64,000 nt of DNA from Rhodovibrio sodomensis (lineage in GTDB: Bacteria; Pseudomonadota; Alphaproteobacteria; Kiloniellales; Rhodovibrionaceae), in the NCBI RefSeq assembly GCF_016583645.1, contig NZ_NRRL01000016.1, positions 1 through 64,000 of the forward strand, read 5' to 3'. Position numbers and translations under genes: made by a program. This document shows positions 53,540-62,215 of this stretch, piece after piece. The notes beneath the pieces are model-generated. The model made no database searches. It saw only the letters and a list, made by a program, of their open reading frames with translations, and was not told the DNA's origin. Every line of letters begins with the position of its first letter. Within the stretch, counting starts at the first letter, position 1.

Positions 53540-53743
53540 GTGCGCATTCCCTGGCCAACAACCTGTGCTGCCCCGCTGGTCGCCGCCGGCCTGCTGCTCG
53601 CGGCCTGTCAGCCGACCGTCAAGGTCCAAGCGCCCGACAAGCCGATCACCATCAACCTCAACGTCAAGCTCGACGCCGAGGTGCGGGTGAAGCTGGAGGA
53701 GAAGGCGGAAGAGGACATCCAGAAGAATCCGGATATCTTCTAG
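53540..53743 (+). CDS. ynbE: YnbE-family outer-membrane lipoprotein
   Basis: 67 residues from the GTG at 53540; a TTG at 53534 would add two. A lipoprotein signal ends at the lipobox LLAAC, followed by QPTVKVQAPDKPITINLNVKLDAEVRVKLEEKAEEDIQ, the YnbE signature. In E. coli YnbE anchors the far end of the YdbH bridge at the outer membrane. GGAG lies 10 bases upstream. Confidence 0.9.
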   Translation: MRIPWPTTCAAPLVAAGLLLAACQPTVKVQAPDKPITINLNVKLDAEVRVKLEEKAEEDIQKNPDIF

Positions 53744-53852
53744 CCGTGGGCGCTTCGCCCGTCCCGTCGCCGTCGAGCACGCGCAAGAGCACGCCCGGTC
53801 GCGCGCCGCGGGGCGACGCATCTTGACCTGCGCAATTGGAAAGCCGCCGCCC

Positions 53853-54206
53853 ATGTTGCACCGCCGATCCTTTCTAGCCGCCCTTGCCGGCCTGACGGTC
53901 GCCCTCGCCAGCTTCGGCGCGAGCGGCCCGGCCGCGGCCGCCTCGCTTGACGAACTGCGCAGGCAAGGCGTGATCGCCGAGCGCTGGGACGGCTACGTCG
54001 AGGTCAGGGTGAGCAACCCGCCGCCAGAGGCTAAGCAGATCGTCGAGCGGGTCAACGCGGAGCGCCGCGAGCTCTACCGGAAGCGCGCCGAGCAGCAGGG
54101 CGTCTCTCCGGAAGCGGTCGCCAAGATTTACGCGCCGAAGATCCTGGAGAAGGCGCCCGTGGGCACCTATTTCAAGAAGCCGGACGGGAGTTACGTCCGC
54201 AAGTAG
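53853..54206 (+). CDS. ydbL: YdbL-family periplasmic protein (DUF1318)
   Basis: 117 residues from the ATG at 53853. The signal peptide starts MLHRRSFLAALAGLTVALA (twin-arginine-like but without the full Tat consensus). The mature part has LRRQGVIAERWDGYVEVR, QIVERVNAERRELYRKRAEQQGVSPEAVAKIYAPKIL, the DUF1318 core. In E. coli it regulates the YdbH-YnbE bridge. It is the third gene of the trio, followed by repeat A copy 5. Confidence 0.88.
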   Translation: MLHRRSFLAALAGLTVALASFGASGPAAAASLDELRRQGVIAERWDGYVEVRVSNPPPEAKQIVERVNAERRELYRKRAEQQGVSPEAVAKIYAPKILEKAPVGTYFKKPDGSYVRK

Positions 54207-54235
54207 GCGCGCTTGCCGGGGGGTCAGGCGTCTGC

Positions 54236-54350
54236 TAGAGCAAAATTCACGATGAAGGTCGAGCCGACCTTCATCGATTTTGCTCTAATTGCTTGAAGAG
54301 AGAGCAGGATTCAGCTGAAAGGTGGCTTCACCTTTCGGCATCTTGCTAGC
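54236..54350 (+). repeat. Family A repeat, copy 5
   Basis: Begins TAGAGCAAAATT and holds GAAGGTCGAGCCGACCTTC, TTTTGCTCTAATTGCTTG, AAGAGAGAGCA, the arms CTGAAAGGTG/CACCTTTCGG and the end ATCTTGCTAG. It separates ydbL from the MoxR gene and is the right-hand partner of copy 4 around the ydbH-ynbE-ydbL trio. Confidence 0.85.
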
Positions 54351-54419
54351 AAGCCCGCCCAGACCCGTCTCCGCGCGCCGATCGGGCCGCGCTCAGCATC
54401 GAAGGGAGCCGCGATCCGC

Positions 54420-55349
54420 ATGGCCGCCCTGCCGACCAGTGTCGACGACACCCAGCAGCTGCTCTCCTCCGGCCGCTATGTCGCCGACCGCAGCCTCTCG
54501 ACCGTGCTCTACCTGTCGCTGTCGCTCGGCCGGCCGCTGTTCCTGGAGGGCGAGGCCGGCACCGGGAAGACCGAAATCGCCAAGGTGCTGGCCGAAACGC
54601 TCGGGCGCAGCCTGGTTCGCCTGCAGTGCTACGAGGGCCTGGACGTCGCCTCCGCCGTCTACGAATGGAACTACGCCCGGCAGATGGTCGAGATCCGGAT
54701 GTCGGAGGCCGCCGGCGACCGCGACCGGGACCAGTTGTCCGCCGACATCTTCTCCGAGCAGTTCCTGATCGAGCGGCCGATCCTGAAGGCGCTGCGGGAG
54801 GACGTAAACGGCCCGCCGGTGCTGCTGATCGACGAGCTGGACCGCACCGACGAGCCGTTCGAGGCGTTCCTCCTGGAGGTGCTGTCGGACTTCCAGGTCA
54901 CCATTCCCGAACTTGGCACGGTGAAGGCGCCCAAGCCGCCGATCGTGGTGATCACCTCCAACCGCACGCGCGAAATCCACGACGCCCTGAAGCGCCGCTG
55001 CTACTACCACTGGGTCGACTATCCGACGTACGCGCGCGAACTGGAGATCCTGCGGGTCAAGGCGCCCAACGCCGCCGACGAGCTGACCCGGCAGGTCGTG
55101 GCGTTCGTCCAGAAGCTGCGCGAGATCGACCTGTTCAAGGTCCCCGGCGTGGCGGAGACGCTCGACTGGGCCGACGCGCTGACCCAGCTCGACAAGGTCG
55201 CGCTCGAACCGGGCGCGATCGACGACACGCTGGGCGTGCTGCTGAAGTACCAGGACGACATCGCCAGGATCGAGGGCAGCGAGGCCCGGCGCATCCTGGA
55301 CCAGGTCAAGCAGGAAATGCAGACCGAAACCGCGCGGCGGAGCGTGTGA
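54420..55349 (+). CDS. coxD: MoxR-family AAA+ ATPase (CoxD-like)
   Basis: 309 residues, ATG at 54420 with GAAGGGAG upstream. Walker A GEAGTGKT at residues 44-51, Walker B LLIDELDRTDEPFEAFLLE, and ITSNRTREIHDALKRRC (sensor 1 and arginine finger). MoxR ATPases act with VWA proteins as chaperones in cofactor insertion; CoxD is needed for the copper/sulfur active site in form I CO dehydrogenase. The following VWA gene completes the pair. Family B repeat separates the two. Confidence 0.9.
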   Translation: MAALPTSVDDTQQLLSSGRYVADRSLSTVLYLSLSLGRPLFLEGEAGTGKTEIAKVLAETLGRSLVRLQCYEGLDVASAVYEWNYARQMVEIRMSEAAGDRDRDQLSADIFSEQFLIERPILKALREDVNGPPVLLIDELDRTDEPFEAFLLEVLSDFQVTIPELGTVKAPKPPIVVITSNRTREIHDALKRRCYYHWVDYPTYARELEILRVKAPNAADELTRQVVAFVQKLREIDLFKVPGVAETLDWADALTQLDKVALEPGAIDDTLGVLLKYQDDIARIEGSEARRILDQVKQEMQTETARRSV

Positions 55350-55372
55350 GGTGGCGGGTGTAACAAAAAATC

Positions 55373-55476
55373 CCCTCTCCTCCAGTGCGAGGAGAGGGTC
55401 AGGGAGAGGAGGTTGCCCGCGGCATTCGCCCCCGTGGTCCCGCCTCCCCTAGCCCCTCCCAGTGGAGGAGGGGGAT
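55373..55476. repeat. Family B intergenic repeat, copy 2
   Basis: CCCTCTCCTCC, GGGAGAGGAGG, TGCCCGCGGCATTCGC and CCTCCCCTAGCCCC in the same order as at 20302-20409. A short hairpin (CCTCTCCTCC/GAGGAGAGG) is at its left. It lies between the MoxR and VWA genes, which would normally be close together. Confidence 0.8.
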
Positions 55477-55525
55477 CAGTGGGCACCGGTGTCCGCTTGA
55501 AACCCGTCGAGACTGAACAACGCGC

Positions 55526-56767
55526 ATGACCGACCCCACACCCCCTGACCTTCCCGAGACCGACGGCCGGCTGGTCGAGAACCTGACGCTGTTCGCCCGC
55601 ACCCTGCGCGCGGCCGGCCTGCCGGTCGGGCCCGGCAAGGTGCTGGAGGCGCTGCGGGCGGTTCAGACGGTCGGCATCGAACGGCGCGACGACCTGTACT
55701 GGACGCTGCACGCGGTCTTCGTCACCCGGCGCGATCAGGTCGCGCTGTTCGACCAGGCATTTCACCTATTCTGGCGCAACCCGAAGATCCTGGACCGGGT
55801 GATGCAGATGCTGCTGCCCGAGTTCCAGAAGGCGACCGGCGAGGAGGAACGGCGCGAGCGGGTCAAACGGCGTCTGCAGGAAGCGATGCAGCAGGCGCCC
55901 GGCGAGCAGCAGGAGACCGAGAAGGAGGAATACGAGGTCGACGCCACGCTCACCTGGTCGCAGCAGGACATCCTGCGCACCAAGGATTTCGAGCAGATGT
56001 CGACCGCCGAGATGGAGCAGGCCAAGCGCGCGATCCGCGAGCTGGAACTGCCGATCGATCTCCTGCGCACCCGCCGCTATCGCGCCGCGCGCACCCCGGG
56101 CCGGGCGGATATGCGCCGGACCATGCGCGCGGCCCTGCGTTCCGGCTCGGGCGACATCCCGATCCAGTGGCGCAGGCAGACCAAGCGCCCGCCGCCGCTG
56201 GTCCTGATCTGCGACATTTCCGGGTCGATGGCGCAGTATTCGCGCATGGTGCTGCACTTCATGCACGCCGTCACCAGCGACCGCGACCGGGTGCAATCGT
56301 TCGTGTTCGGCACGCGTCTGACCAACATCACGCACTATCTGCGCCATAAGGACGTCGACAAGGCGCTGGAGAAGGTCGGCAACGAGGTCACCGACTGGGA
56401 AGGCGGCACGCGCATCGGCGCCTGCCTGGACTCCTTCAACCGGGTATGGTCCCGGCGCGTGCTGGCACAGGGCGCGACCGTGCTGCTGATCACTGACGGC
56501 CTCGACCGCGACAACGCCGAGGGTCTGCAGCGCGCGGTCGAACGGCTGCACAAGTCGTGTCGGCAGCTGATCTGGCTGAACCCGCTCTTGCGGTACGGCG
56601 GCTATCAGCCAAAATCCATGGGGGCGAAGGCGATCATGCCGCACGTCGACGCCTTCCGGGCCGTACACAGCCTGGACAGCCTGGAAGACCTGGCCCAGGC
56701 GCTCGCCAAGCCGGCCGGCACGCGGCAGGAGGGATTGAGCCGATGGCTGGAGATGGTCGAGACATGA
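55526..56767 (+). CDS. coxE: VWA domain protein (CoxE-like)
   Basis: 413 residues, ATG at 55526. The N-terminal about 220 residues are the CoxE-specific region; the VWA MIDAS motif DISGSMAQYSR starts at D230 with the threonine and second-aspartate positions later in TDGLDRDNAEG. CoxE works with the MoxR ATPase CoxD on cofactor assembly. Overlaps the XdhC N-terminal-type gene by four bases. Confidence 0.9.
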   Translation: MTDPTPPDLPETDGRLVENLTLFARTLRAAGLPVGPGKVLEALRAVQTVGIERRDDLYWTLHAVFVTRRDQVALFDQAFHLFWRNPKILDRVMQMLLPEFQKATGEEERRERVKRRLQEAMQQAPGEQQETEKEEYEVDATLTWSQQDILRTKDFEQMSTAEMEQAKRAIRELELPIDLLRTRRYRAARTPGRADMRRTMRAALRSGSGDIPIQWRRQTKRPPPLVLICDISGSMAQYSRMVLHFMHAVTSDRDRVQSFVFGTRLTNITHYLRHKDVDKALEKVGNEVTDWEGGTRIGACLDSFNRVWSRRVLAQGATVLLITDGLDRDNAEGLQRAVERLHKSCRQLIWLNPLLRYGGYQPKSMGAKAIMPHVDAFRAVHSLDSLEDLAQALAKPAGTRQEGLSRWLEMVET

Positions 56768-57114
56768 CTGCCGACGCGGCGCGCCCGACCGGCGGCGTGC
56801 CGCAGGACGACGAGTTGCAGACCGCGCTCGCCTGGCTGGAGGCGGGCCGCACGGTCGCGCGCGCGGCCGTCGTCTCCACCTGGGGCTCCTCGCCCCGGCC
56901 GACCGGCAGTCAGATGATCGTCGATGCCGACGGCAACATGGCGGGCTCGGTCTCCGGCGGCTGCATCGAGGGCGCGGTGGTCGATGCCGCCAAACAGACG
57001 ATGCGCTCGGGCAAGCCGCAGATGCTGGAATTCGGCGTCAGCGACGAGCAGGCCTGGGACGTCGGCCTCGCGTGCGGCGGCACGGTCCACGTCTACGTGG
57101 AGAAGATGGAATGA
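56764..57114 (+). CDS. XdhC/CoxI N-terminal-domain protein
   Basis: 116 residues. It has VVSTWGSSPRPTGSQMIVDADGNMAGSVSGGCIEGAVV, the XdhC/CoxI N-terminal domain, and ends LACGGTVHVYVEKME. XdhC proteins sulfurate and deliver the molybdenum cofactor to hydroxylases. Here the domain is a separate protein; the C-terminal Rossmann domain is the next gene. Start and stop overlap its neighbours by four bases each. Confidence 0.88.
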   Translation: MTADAARPTGGVPQDDELQTALAWLEAGRTVARAAVVSTWGSSPRPTGSQMIVDADGNMAGSVSGGCIEGAVVDAAKQTMRSGKPQMLEFGVSDEQAWDVGLACGGTVHVYVEKME

Positions 57115-57845
57115 AGCGCGCGGTGCTTCGCCAGCTTCAGGACGCGCGGTCCAACAAGCGTCCGGTCGCGCTGGTAACCGATCTGGAGGAGGGCGAGGAA
57201 GCGCTGATCGACGACGGCGATCTGGTCGCCGGCGAACTGCTGCTGTCCACGCCCGTGCTGCACGAGATCGATGCCGCGGTCCGCTACGACAGGTCCGGCC
57301 GGCTGGCGGAGCCGAACGCCCACCTGTTCGTCGAGGTGTTCAATCCGCCGTTGCGCCTGATCGTCGTGGGGGCGGTGCACATCGCCCAGAAGCTGGCGCC
57401 GATGGCCCGCCTGGCGGAGTACGAGGTGACGGTGGTCGACCCGCGCCGGGCGTTCGCGACTGACAGCCGGTTTCCCTCGGTCCATCTGCGCCACGACTGG
57501 CCGGACGATGCGCTGACGGCGCTCGACCTCGACCGGCGGACCGCCGTGATCACCCTGACCCACGATCCCAAGCTGGACGATCCCGCCCTGGTCCAGGCGC
57601 TGCACAGCCCGTGCTTCTACATCGGCGCGCTGGGCTCCACCCGGACCCACGCCAAGCGGCTGGAGCGCTTGAGCCAGGAAGGCTTCTCCGACGTCCAGCT
57701 GGAGCGCATCCACGGGCCGCTCGGCCTGCCGCTGGGCGGCCGCGCGCCGGCGGAGATCGCGCTCGCCGCGATGGCGCAGATGACCCAGGTCCTGCACGGC
57801 GCCGCCCCGCTGGTGAAGGGGGCCAAGCCGGCCGCTGTCGGATGA
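57111..57845 (+). CDS. XdhC C-terminal Rossmann-domain protein
   Basis: 244 residues from the ATG at 57111. Its N-terminal part (VALVTDLEEGEEALIDDGD) is linker-like; the XdhC_C Rossmann fold follows with LIVVGAVHIAQKLAPMA, VTVVDPRRAFATDSRFP and YIGALGSTRTHAKRLERL. It is the second half of the split XdhC, so the two probably form a complex. Overlaps the following gene by four bases. Confidence 0.88.
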   Translation: MKRAVLRQLQDARSNKRPVALVTDLEEGEEALIDDGDLVAGELLLSTPVLHEIDAAVRYDRSGRLAEPNAHLFVEVFNPPLRLIVVGAVHIAQKLAPMARLAEYEVTVVDPRRAFATDSRFPSVHLRHDWPDDALTALDLDRRTAVITLTHDPKLDDPALVQALHSPCFYIGALGSTRTHAKRLERLSQEGFSDVQLERIHGPLGLPLGGRAPAEIALAAMAQMTQVLHGAAPLVKGAKPAAVG

Positions 57846-59476
57846 TCTTCGCCGACATCCCGGCGTTTGAGGCCGAGGGCGCGATCCTGGCGCACAGCCA
57901 GCAGGTCGGGGCGCGCACCTTCAAGAAAGGAACGCGCCTGAGCGCCGAGGACGTGCGCGCGTTGCGGGCCGCGGGGGTCGAGACGGTCGCCGCCGTCCGG
58001 CTCGCCGCGGGCGACCTGGACGAGGATGCCGGTGCCCGGCGGGTCGCCGAGGCCTGCCGCGGCGACAGCGTCTCGCTCGGCACCGCCGCCACCGGGCGCG
58101 TCAACCTGTTCGCCGAGGCCGACGGCGTGGCGGTGTTCGCGCGCGACCGCCTGGACGCGGTCAACCTGGTCGCCGAGGAGATCACGCTCGCCGCGGTACA
58201 TCCCTACGACCGGGTCGAGCGCGGCCAGCTGATCGCCACCGTGAAAGTGATCCCGCTCGGCGTCGCCGAGGCGACGGCCGACGCCGCCGCCCAGGCCGCG
58301 CGCACGGGCGGTACGCCGCTGATCCGCGTGGCGCCGTTCCGGCCGCGCGCCTGCGGCCTGTTGCAGACCACCCTGCCCGGCACGCGCGATAAGGTGCTCG
58401 CCAAGACGACCGAGGCGGTAACCGCCCGGGTCGAAGGGTTGCACGGCCACCTGGCTGCCGAACTGCGTGCCCGGCACGATACCCGCAGCGTGGCGGACGC
58501 ACTGGTCGCCCTGCGCCGCCGGGGCGCCGAGCTGATCCTGATCCTGGGCGCGAGCGCCACCACCGACCGCCGCGACGTGATCCCGGCTGGGATCGCGGCC
58601 GCCGGCGGCCGGGTCCGGCACTACGGCATGCCGGTCGACCCCGGCCAGCTGCTGGTGCTGGCGGAGATCGACGGCGTGCCGGTGCTGGCGCTGCCGGGAT
58701 CCGCCCGTTCGTCGCGGGTGGGCGGCAACGACTGGGTGCTGTGGCGCCTGATGGCCGGGCTGGAGGTCACGCGCGAAGACATCATGCGGATGGGCGCGGG
58801 CGGCCTGTTGAAGGAAATCCCGACCCGGCCCCTGCCCCGCGCGGCCGCGGCGCCGGAGCGCGTGCCGCGTGCCGGCGCCGCCCCGCGGATCGCCGCCCTG
58901 GTCCTCGCCGCCGGACAGTCCAGCCGGATGGGCGGGCGCAACAAGCTGCTGGAAACGGTCGACGGCCAGCCGCTGCTGCTGCACGCGGTGGACGCCGCCG
59001 AGGGATCGCGGGCCGACCCGGTTGTGGTCGTCACCGGCCATGCCCAGACAGCGGTCGCGGACCTGCTGCAGGACCGCGCGGTCGCGCCTGTGCACAACCC
59101 CGCCTTCGCCAGCGGCATGGCGTCCTCCCTGCGCGCCGGGCTGTCGGCGCTGCCGGGCGAGATCGACGGCGTGGTCGTGCTGCTGGGCGACATGCCGCGG
59201 GTGGACGCGGCGACGGTCGACCGCCTGATCGACGCGTTCGATCCCGACAACGGCGCGGCGATCGTCGCCGCGAGCGCGCAGGAGCGGCGCGGCAACCCGG
59301 TCCTGCTCGGCCGGCGCTTCTTCCCGGAGATCCGCGAGATCGAGGGCGACCAGGGCGCCAAGCCGATCCTGCAGGCCTATCCCGACCAGGTCCGCCTGGT
59401 CGAGACCGGCGACGCCTTCACGGATCTGGACACCCCGGAGGCCTTGGACGGGTACCGGCGGGGACGCGAGGGATGA
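57842..59476 (+). CDS. Molybdopterin-binding domain fused to MobA-like nucleotidyltransferase
   Basis: 544 residues, ATG at 57842. The first about 340 residues hold the molybdopterin-binding (MoaB/MogA-like) part with LILILGASATTDRRDVIPAGI and VLALPGSARSS. The second part is a MobA-like transferase: ALVLAAGQSSRMGGRNKLLETVDG, VVVTGH, LLGDMPRVD. It matches the MocA-like enzymes that add CMP to molybdopterin to give the cytosine dinucleotide form used by CO dehydrogenase-type hydroxylases, here fused to a cofactor-binding module. Closes the cluster. Confidence 0.87.
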   Translation: MIFADIPAFEAEGAILAHSQQVGARTFKKGTRLSAEDVRALRAAGVETVAAVRLAAGDLDEDAGARRVAEACRGDSVSLGTAATGRVNLFAEADGVAVFARDRLDAVNLVAEEITLAAVHPYDRVERGQLIATVKVIPLGVAEATADAAAQAARTGGTPLIRVAPFRPRACGLLQTTLPGTRDKVLAKTTEAVTARVEGLHGHLAAELRARHDTRSVADALVALRRRGAELILILGASATTDRRDVIPAGIAAAGGRVRHYGMPVDPGQLLVLAEIDGVPVLALPGSARSSRVGGNDWVLWRLMAGLEVTREDIMRMGAGGLLKEIPTRPLPRAAAAPERVPRAGAAPRIAALVLAAGQSSRMGGRNKLLETVDGQPLLLHAVDAAEGSRADPVVVVTGHAQTAVADLLQDRAVAPVHNPAFASGMASSLRAGLSALPGEIDGVVVLLGDMPRVDAATVDRLIDAFDPDNGAAIVAASAQERRGNPVLLGRRFFPEIREIEGDQGAKPILQAYPDQVRLVETGDAFTDLDTPEALDGYRRGREG

Positions 59477-59500
59477 CGCCGGGGTCTCTGCGCGCCAGCT

Positions 59501-60304
59501 TCACCCCAACACCCGCTGCAGGAACGCCCTGACCCGCGCGTCCGCCCCGACACGCCACAGGTTCAGATGGTCGCCCTCGGGGAAGCGGGCCAGCTCCGCG
59601 CGGCCGCCGGCGGCCTCGGCCAGCGCGATGCCGTGGTCGACCGGGATCGTCGGGTCGCGGTCGCCGTGCAGGATCAGGCTCGGGGCGCTCACGCTAGGGA
59701 TCCGGGCGCGGCTGTCGAACGGGTCGCGCACCAGCCATTTCGCCGGGACGTACCAGTACTGCTGCTGCGCCAGGTCGGCGACCGAGGTGAACGGCGCCTC
59801 CAGCACCATCCCGGCGACCTCCCGTTCGGCCGCGAGCGCGGTCGCGACCCCGCTGCCCAGCGATTCGCCGTACAGCACCGCGCGCCCGGCCGGCACGCCC
59901 TGCCCGGCCAGCCAGTCCAGCACCGACCGTGCGTCGGCGATCAGGCCCGCCTCGCTGGGCGCGCCCGGGTTGCCGGCGTAGCCGCGGTAATCCGCCAGCA
60001 CGAGGCCGTAGCCCCAGGCATGGATCTCCTGGAACTTCCGATAGCTGCCGTCCCGGCTGCCGGCGTTGCCGTGCAGCACGACGACCACGCCCGCCCCCGC
60101 GCGCGCCGGCGGCAGGTACCAGTGCGACAGGCTCAGGCCATCGGCCGTCTGGCTGGTGATCTCGGCAAAGCCGTCGGGGGCGTCCGCCGGGCGTTCCGGG
60201 GTGCCGCGGTCCGGCTTGAAGAGGATCTGGCGCTGTTGGGTGTAGAGCAGTCCGACCAGAAGCGCGTAGCCCACCAGGCCGGCGAGCAGCAGTTTCAGCA
60301 GCAC
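59501..60304 (-). CDS. Alpha/beta hydrolase with N-terminal membrane anchor
   Basis: 267 residues. One transmembrane segment (LLLAGLVGYALLVGLLY) then an alpha/beta hydrolase fold: VVVLHGNAGSRDGS (oxyanion HG), nucleophile in VLYGESLGSG, HGDRDPTIPV with the acid, and EGDHLNLW with the catalytic His. This form is the BEM46/YfhR-like family of unknown substrate. Convergent with the Mo-cofactor operon, with 24 bp between the stops. Confidence 0.85.
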   Translation of the reverse strand: MLLKLLLAGLVGYALLVGLLYTQQRQILFKPDRGTPERPADAPDGFAEITSQTADGLSLSHWYLPPARAGAGVVVVLHGNAGSRDGSYRKFQEIHAWGYGLVLADYRGYAGNPGAPSEAGLIADARSVLDWLAGQGVPAGRAVLYGESLGSGVATALAAEREVAGMVLEAPFTSVADLAQQQYWYVPAKWLVRDPFDSRARIPSVSAPSLILHGDRDPTIPVDHGIALAEAAGGRAELARFPEGDHLNLWRVGADARVRAFLQRVLG

Positions 60305-60327
60305 CGCACCACCGCCCTCGCGCCGGG

Positions 60328-61287
60328 TCAGGCGCGCGCGCTAGTCCGGGCGAGCGACCGGTAGAAGCGCTCCGCGTCCTGGTCAGCGTCCTCGGCCGGA
60401 TCGTCGGCAGCTGCGTCGGCTTGGACGGCCGTGGTATCGGCGGCGCCCGTGTCGGTGGCGGGTTCGCCCGCGGGACCGGTCAGGCCGCCGAGACCGTTGA
60501 ACGCCGGCGGCATGCCGGAGTCGTCGCGCTGCGCGACCGGCTCGGTTGGCACGGCATCCTCGGGCGCACTTGTGTCGGTCCCACCGTCGCCCGCCTCGGG
60601 CGCGGATGCGTGCGCCGGCGCGGTCTCCGCTTGCGCGTCGCCGGCCGCGGGCGATACGGGGGCGGGCGAGACGGCGGCGGGCGTGCCCGATGCCGCACCG
60701 GCTGGGTCCCCGCCAGCGTCGACCGTGGAGGCGTGCGCTCCCGATGCATCGGCGGCGGGCAGCGGGGCGTTGTCGATCTGGTCGATCTCCGCGGACACGT
60801 GGCCGCCGGCCTCGACCGTCAGGGTGCGGTAGCGCACCCGTCCCTTGACCAGACCGCCCGGCGCGACCGTCAGCGGGCCGTCGACGATCAGGTCGCCGTC
60901 AAACCGGCCGGCCACCGTCGCCTCCGCGACCTCGATCCGGCCCTCGACCACGCCGTCGGGTCCGACCTCGAGCCCACGCGCCGGGACGGTCGCCCGCACC
61001 GTGCCGTGCACCACCAGCCGACGGCAGTTGCGGATGCCGCCCTTGACCGTGATGCCCTGGCCGACCACCAGTTCGCCTTCCTCGGCCACGGTATGGCGGG
61101 CGGCCTGCTGCTGGTTCGGGCGCCGATGCCGCGGCTGCTGCGTCACCACGCCGTTGGGGTCGACCCGGCGGGAGGGAATGCCCGGTACCAGCGGGCGCTG
61201 CACGGGCGGCCCGCCCGAGGCGTCGCCGCCCCCCGGGGGGTCGGCGGGGGCGAAGGCGATGCGGGTGAATGTAGACGTCAAGGGCAC
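60328..61287 (-). CDS. Bactofilin-family polymer-forming protein
   Basis: 319 residues from the GTG at 61287, chosen because AAGGAGG lies five bases upstream; a TTG five codons earlier would place that Shine-Dalgarno inside the gene. The bactofilin domain spans about residues 65-180 (ELVVGQGITVKGGIRNCRRLVVHGTV, repeated beta-helix turns). The C-terminal about 140 residues are disordered, Ala/Asp/Gly/Pro-rich. Bactofilins form cytoskeletal filaments used in cell shape or localisation. The hydrolase gene follows 23 bp downstream. Confidence 0.8.
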   Translation of the reverse strand: MPLTSTFTRIAFAPADPPGGGDASGGPPVQRPLVPGIPSRRVDPNGVVTQQPRHRRPNQQQAARHTVAEEGELVVGQGITVKGGIRNCRRLVVHGTVRATVPARGLEVGPDGVVEGRIEVAEATVAGRFDGDLIVDGPLTVAPGGLVKGRVRYRTLTVEAGGHVSAEIDQIDNAPLPAADASGAHASTVDAGGDPAGAASGTPAAVSPAPVSPAAGDAQAETAPAHASAPEAGDGGTDTSAPEDAVPTEPVAQRDDSGMPPAFNGLGGLTGPAGEPATDTGAADTTAVQADAAADDPAEDADQDAERFYRSLARTSARA

Positions 61288-61738
61288 TGCGACCTCCTTC
61301 AAGCCGTTGCCGGCTGGCCCCTCGCGGGCCCGGCAGCTTGGCAGCCTAATCAGCGACTCGCCCGTCGGCGTACGGCAAAGCTGTGGCGATCTTATGGCAC
61401 CGTACGTGCAGCCGGGGCAGCCCCGCGCCCGAGCCCCGCAGACCGATTACGCGTACGCCCGTACGCACCGCACGTCAACGTGAACGCCCGGGGCGGCGCC
61501 GGGCCGGTCGGCCCTTGCCACGCCGCCGACACGGGGTCCCGCCAAAAAGGCCGCAACGACACAGCATCCACACCCGCCGACGACCGCCCGCGCGGTTTAC
61601 GCCGCCGGCCCCGGCTGCTAATTCCCATTATAATTGCGCGCGCCGCGTTCGGGCGTCCCGAATGCGGCTCCGCCCAACCGGGAGTGAGCGCGCCACGAGG
61701 TTGGAACCAACGAGTCCCCATTATCCGGAGAGCCACCG
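61288..61738. other. Intergenic region with a CGTACG cluster
   Basis: 451 bp between the divergent bactofilin and DUF4168 genes. It contains four CGTACG palindromes (61369, 61401, 61452, 61460) and the palindrome CACGTCAACGTG (61471-61482). A perfect -10-like TATAAT is at 61629-61634, 105 bp before the DUF4168 start. No gene or RNA is seen. Confidence 0.55.
61629..61634 (+). promoter_or_regulatory. Candidate -10 box upstream of the DUF4168 gene
   Basis: TATAAT is perfectly preserved in an otherwise GC-rich context. No TTGACA-like -35 lies 17 bp upstream (that region is GCCGCCGGCC), so an activator or a different sigma factor would be needed. Confidence 0.3.
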
Positions 61739-62215
61739 ATGAGCATCCGCATCACGCGCATCGCCGCGCTGGCGCTCAGCCTTGCGCTGGTCACCGCGGC
61801 CGGACAGCCGGCGCTGGCCGCCGACGGCAGCCAGCAGGCCCAGAACGTTCAGAAGGCCCAGAACAGCCAGCAGAGTCAGCAAAGCGCGCCCACCCCGGAC
61901 TTCTCCGAGCAGAAGCTGAACGCCTTCGCCGACGCGGCCGTCAAGGTGTCGGAGGTGCGCCGCGCCTGGGCGCCCAAGATCCGCAAGGCCCAGCAGGGCG
62001 GCGATAAGCAGAAGGCGCAGCAGCTGGCCCGGCAGGCGACTGGCGAGATGCGCACCACGATCCAGGACACCGACAACATCTCGGTGAAGGAATACCGCCA
62101 GATCGCCAAGGCCGCGCAGCAGGACAAGCAACTGGCCCAGAAGCTGTCCAGCAAGGTCAAGGAGAAGATGAACAACCAGGGCCAGGGCAGCAGCCAGCAG
62201 GGCGGCAACTCCTAA
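61739..62215 (+). CDS. DUF4168 domain secreted protein
   Basis: 158 residues. A signal peptide ends near PALAADG. It is followed by a Gln/Ser-rich spacer and the DUF4168 domain (FSEQKLNAFADAAVKVSEVRRAW ... ISVKEYRQIAKAAQQDKQLAQKLSSKV). The C-terminus is Gln/Gly/Ser-rich. Function unknown; the family is common in marine and cyanobacterial genomes. A strong terminator follows. Confidence 0.85.
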   Translation: MSIRITRIAALALSLALVTAAGQPALAADGSQQAQNVQKAQNSQQSQQSAPTPDFSEQKLNAFADAAVKVSEVRRAWAPKIRKAQQGGDKQKAQQLARQATGEMRTTIQDTDNISVKEYRQIAKAAQQDKQLAQKLSSKVKEKMNNQGQGSSQQGGNS

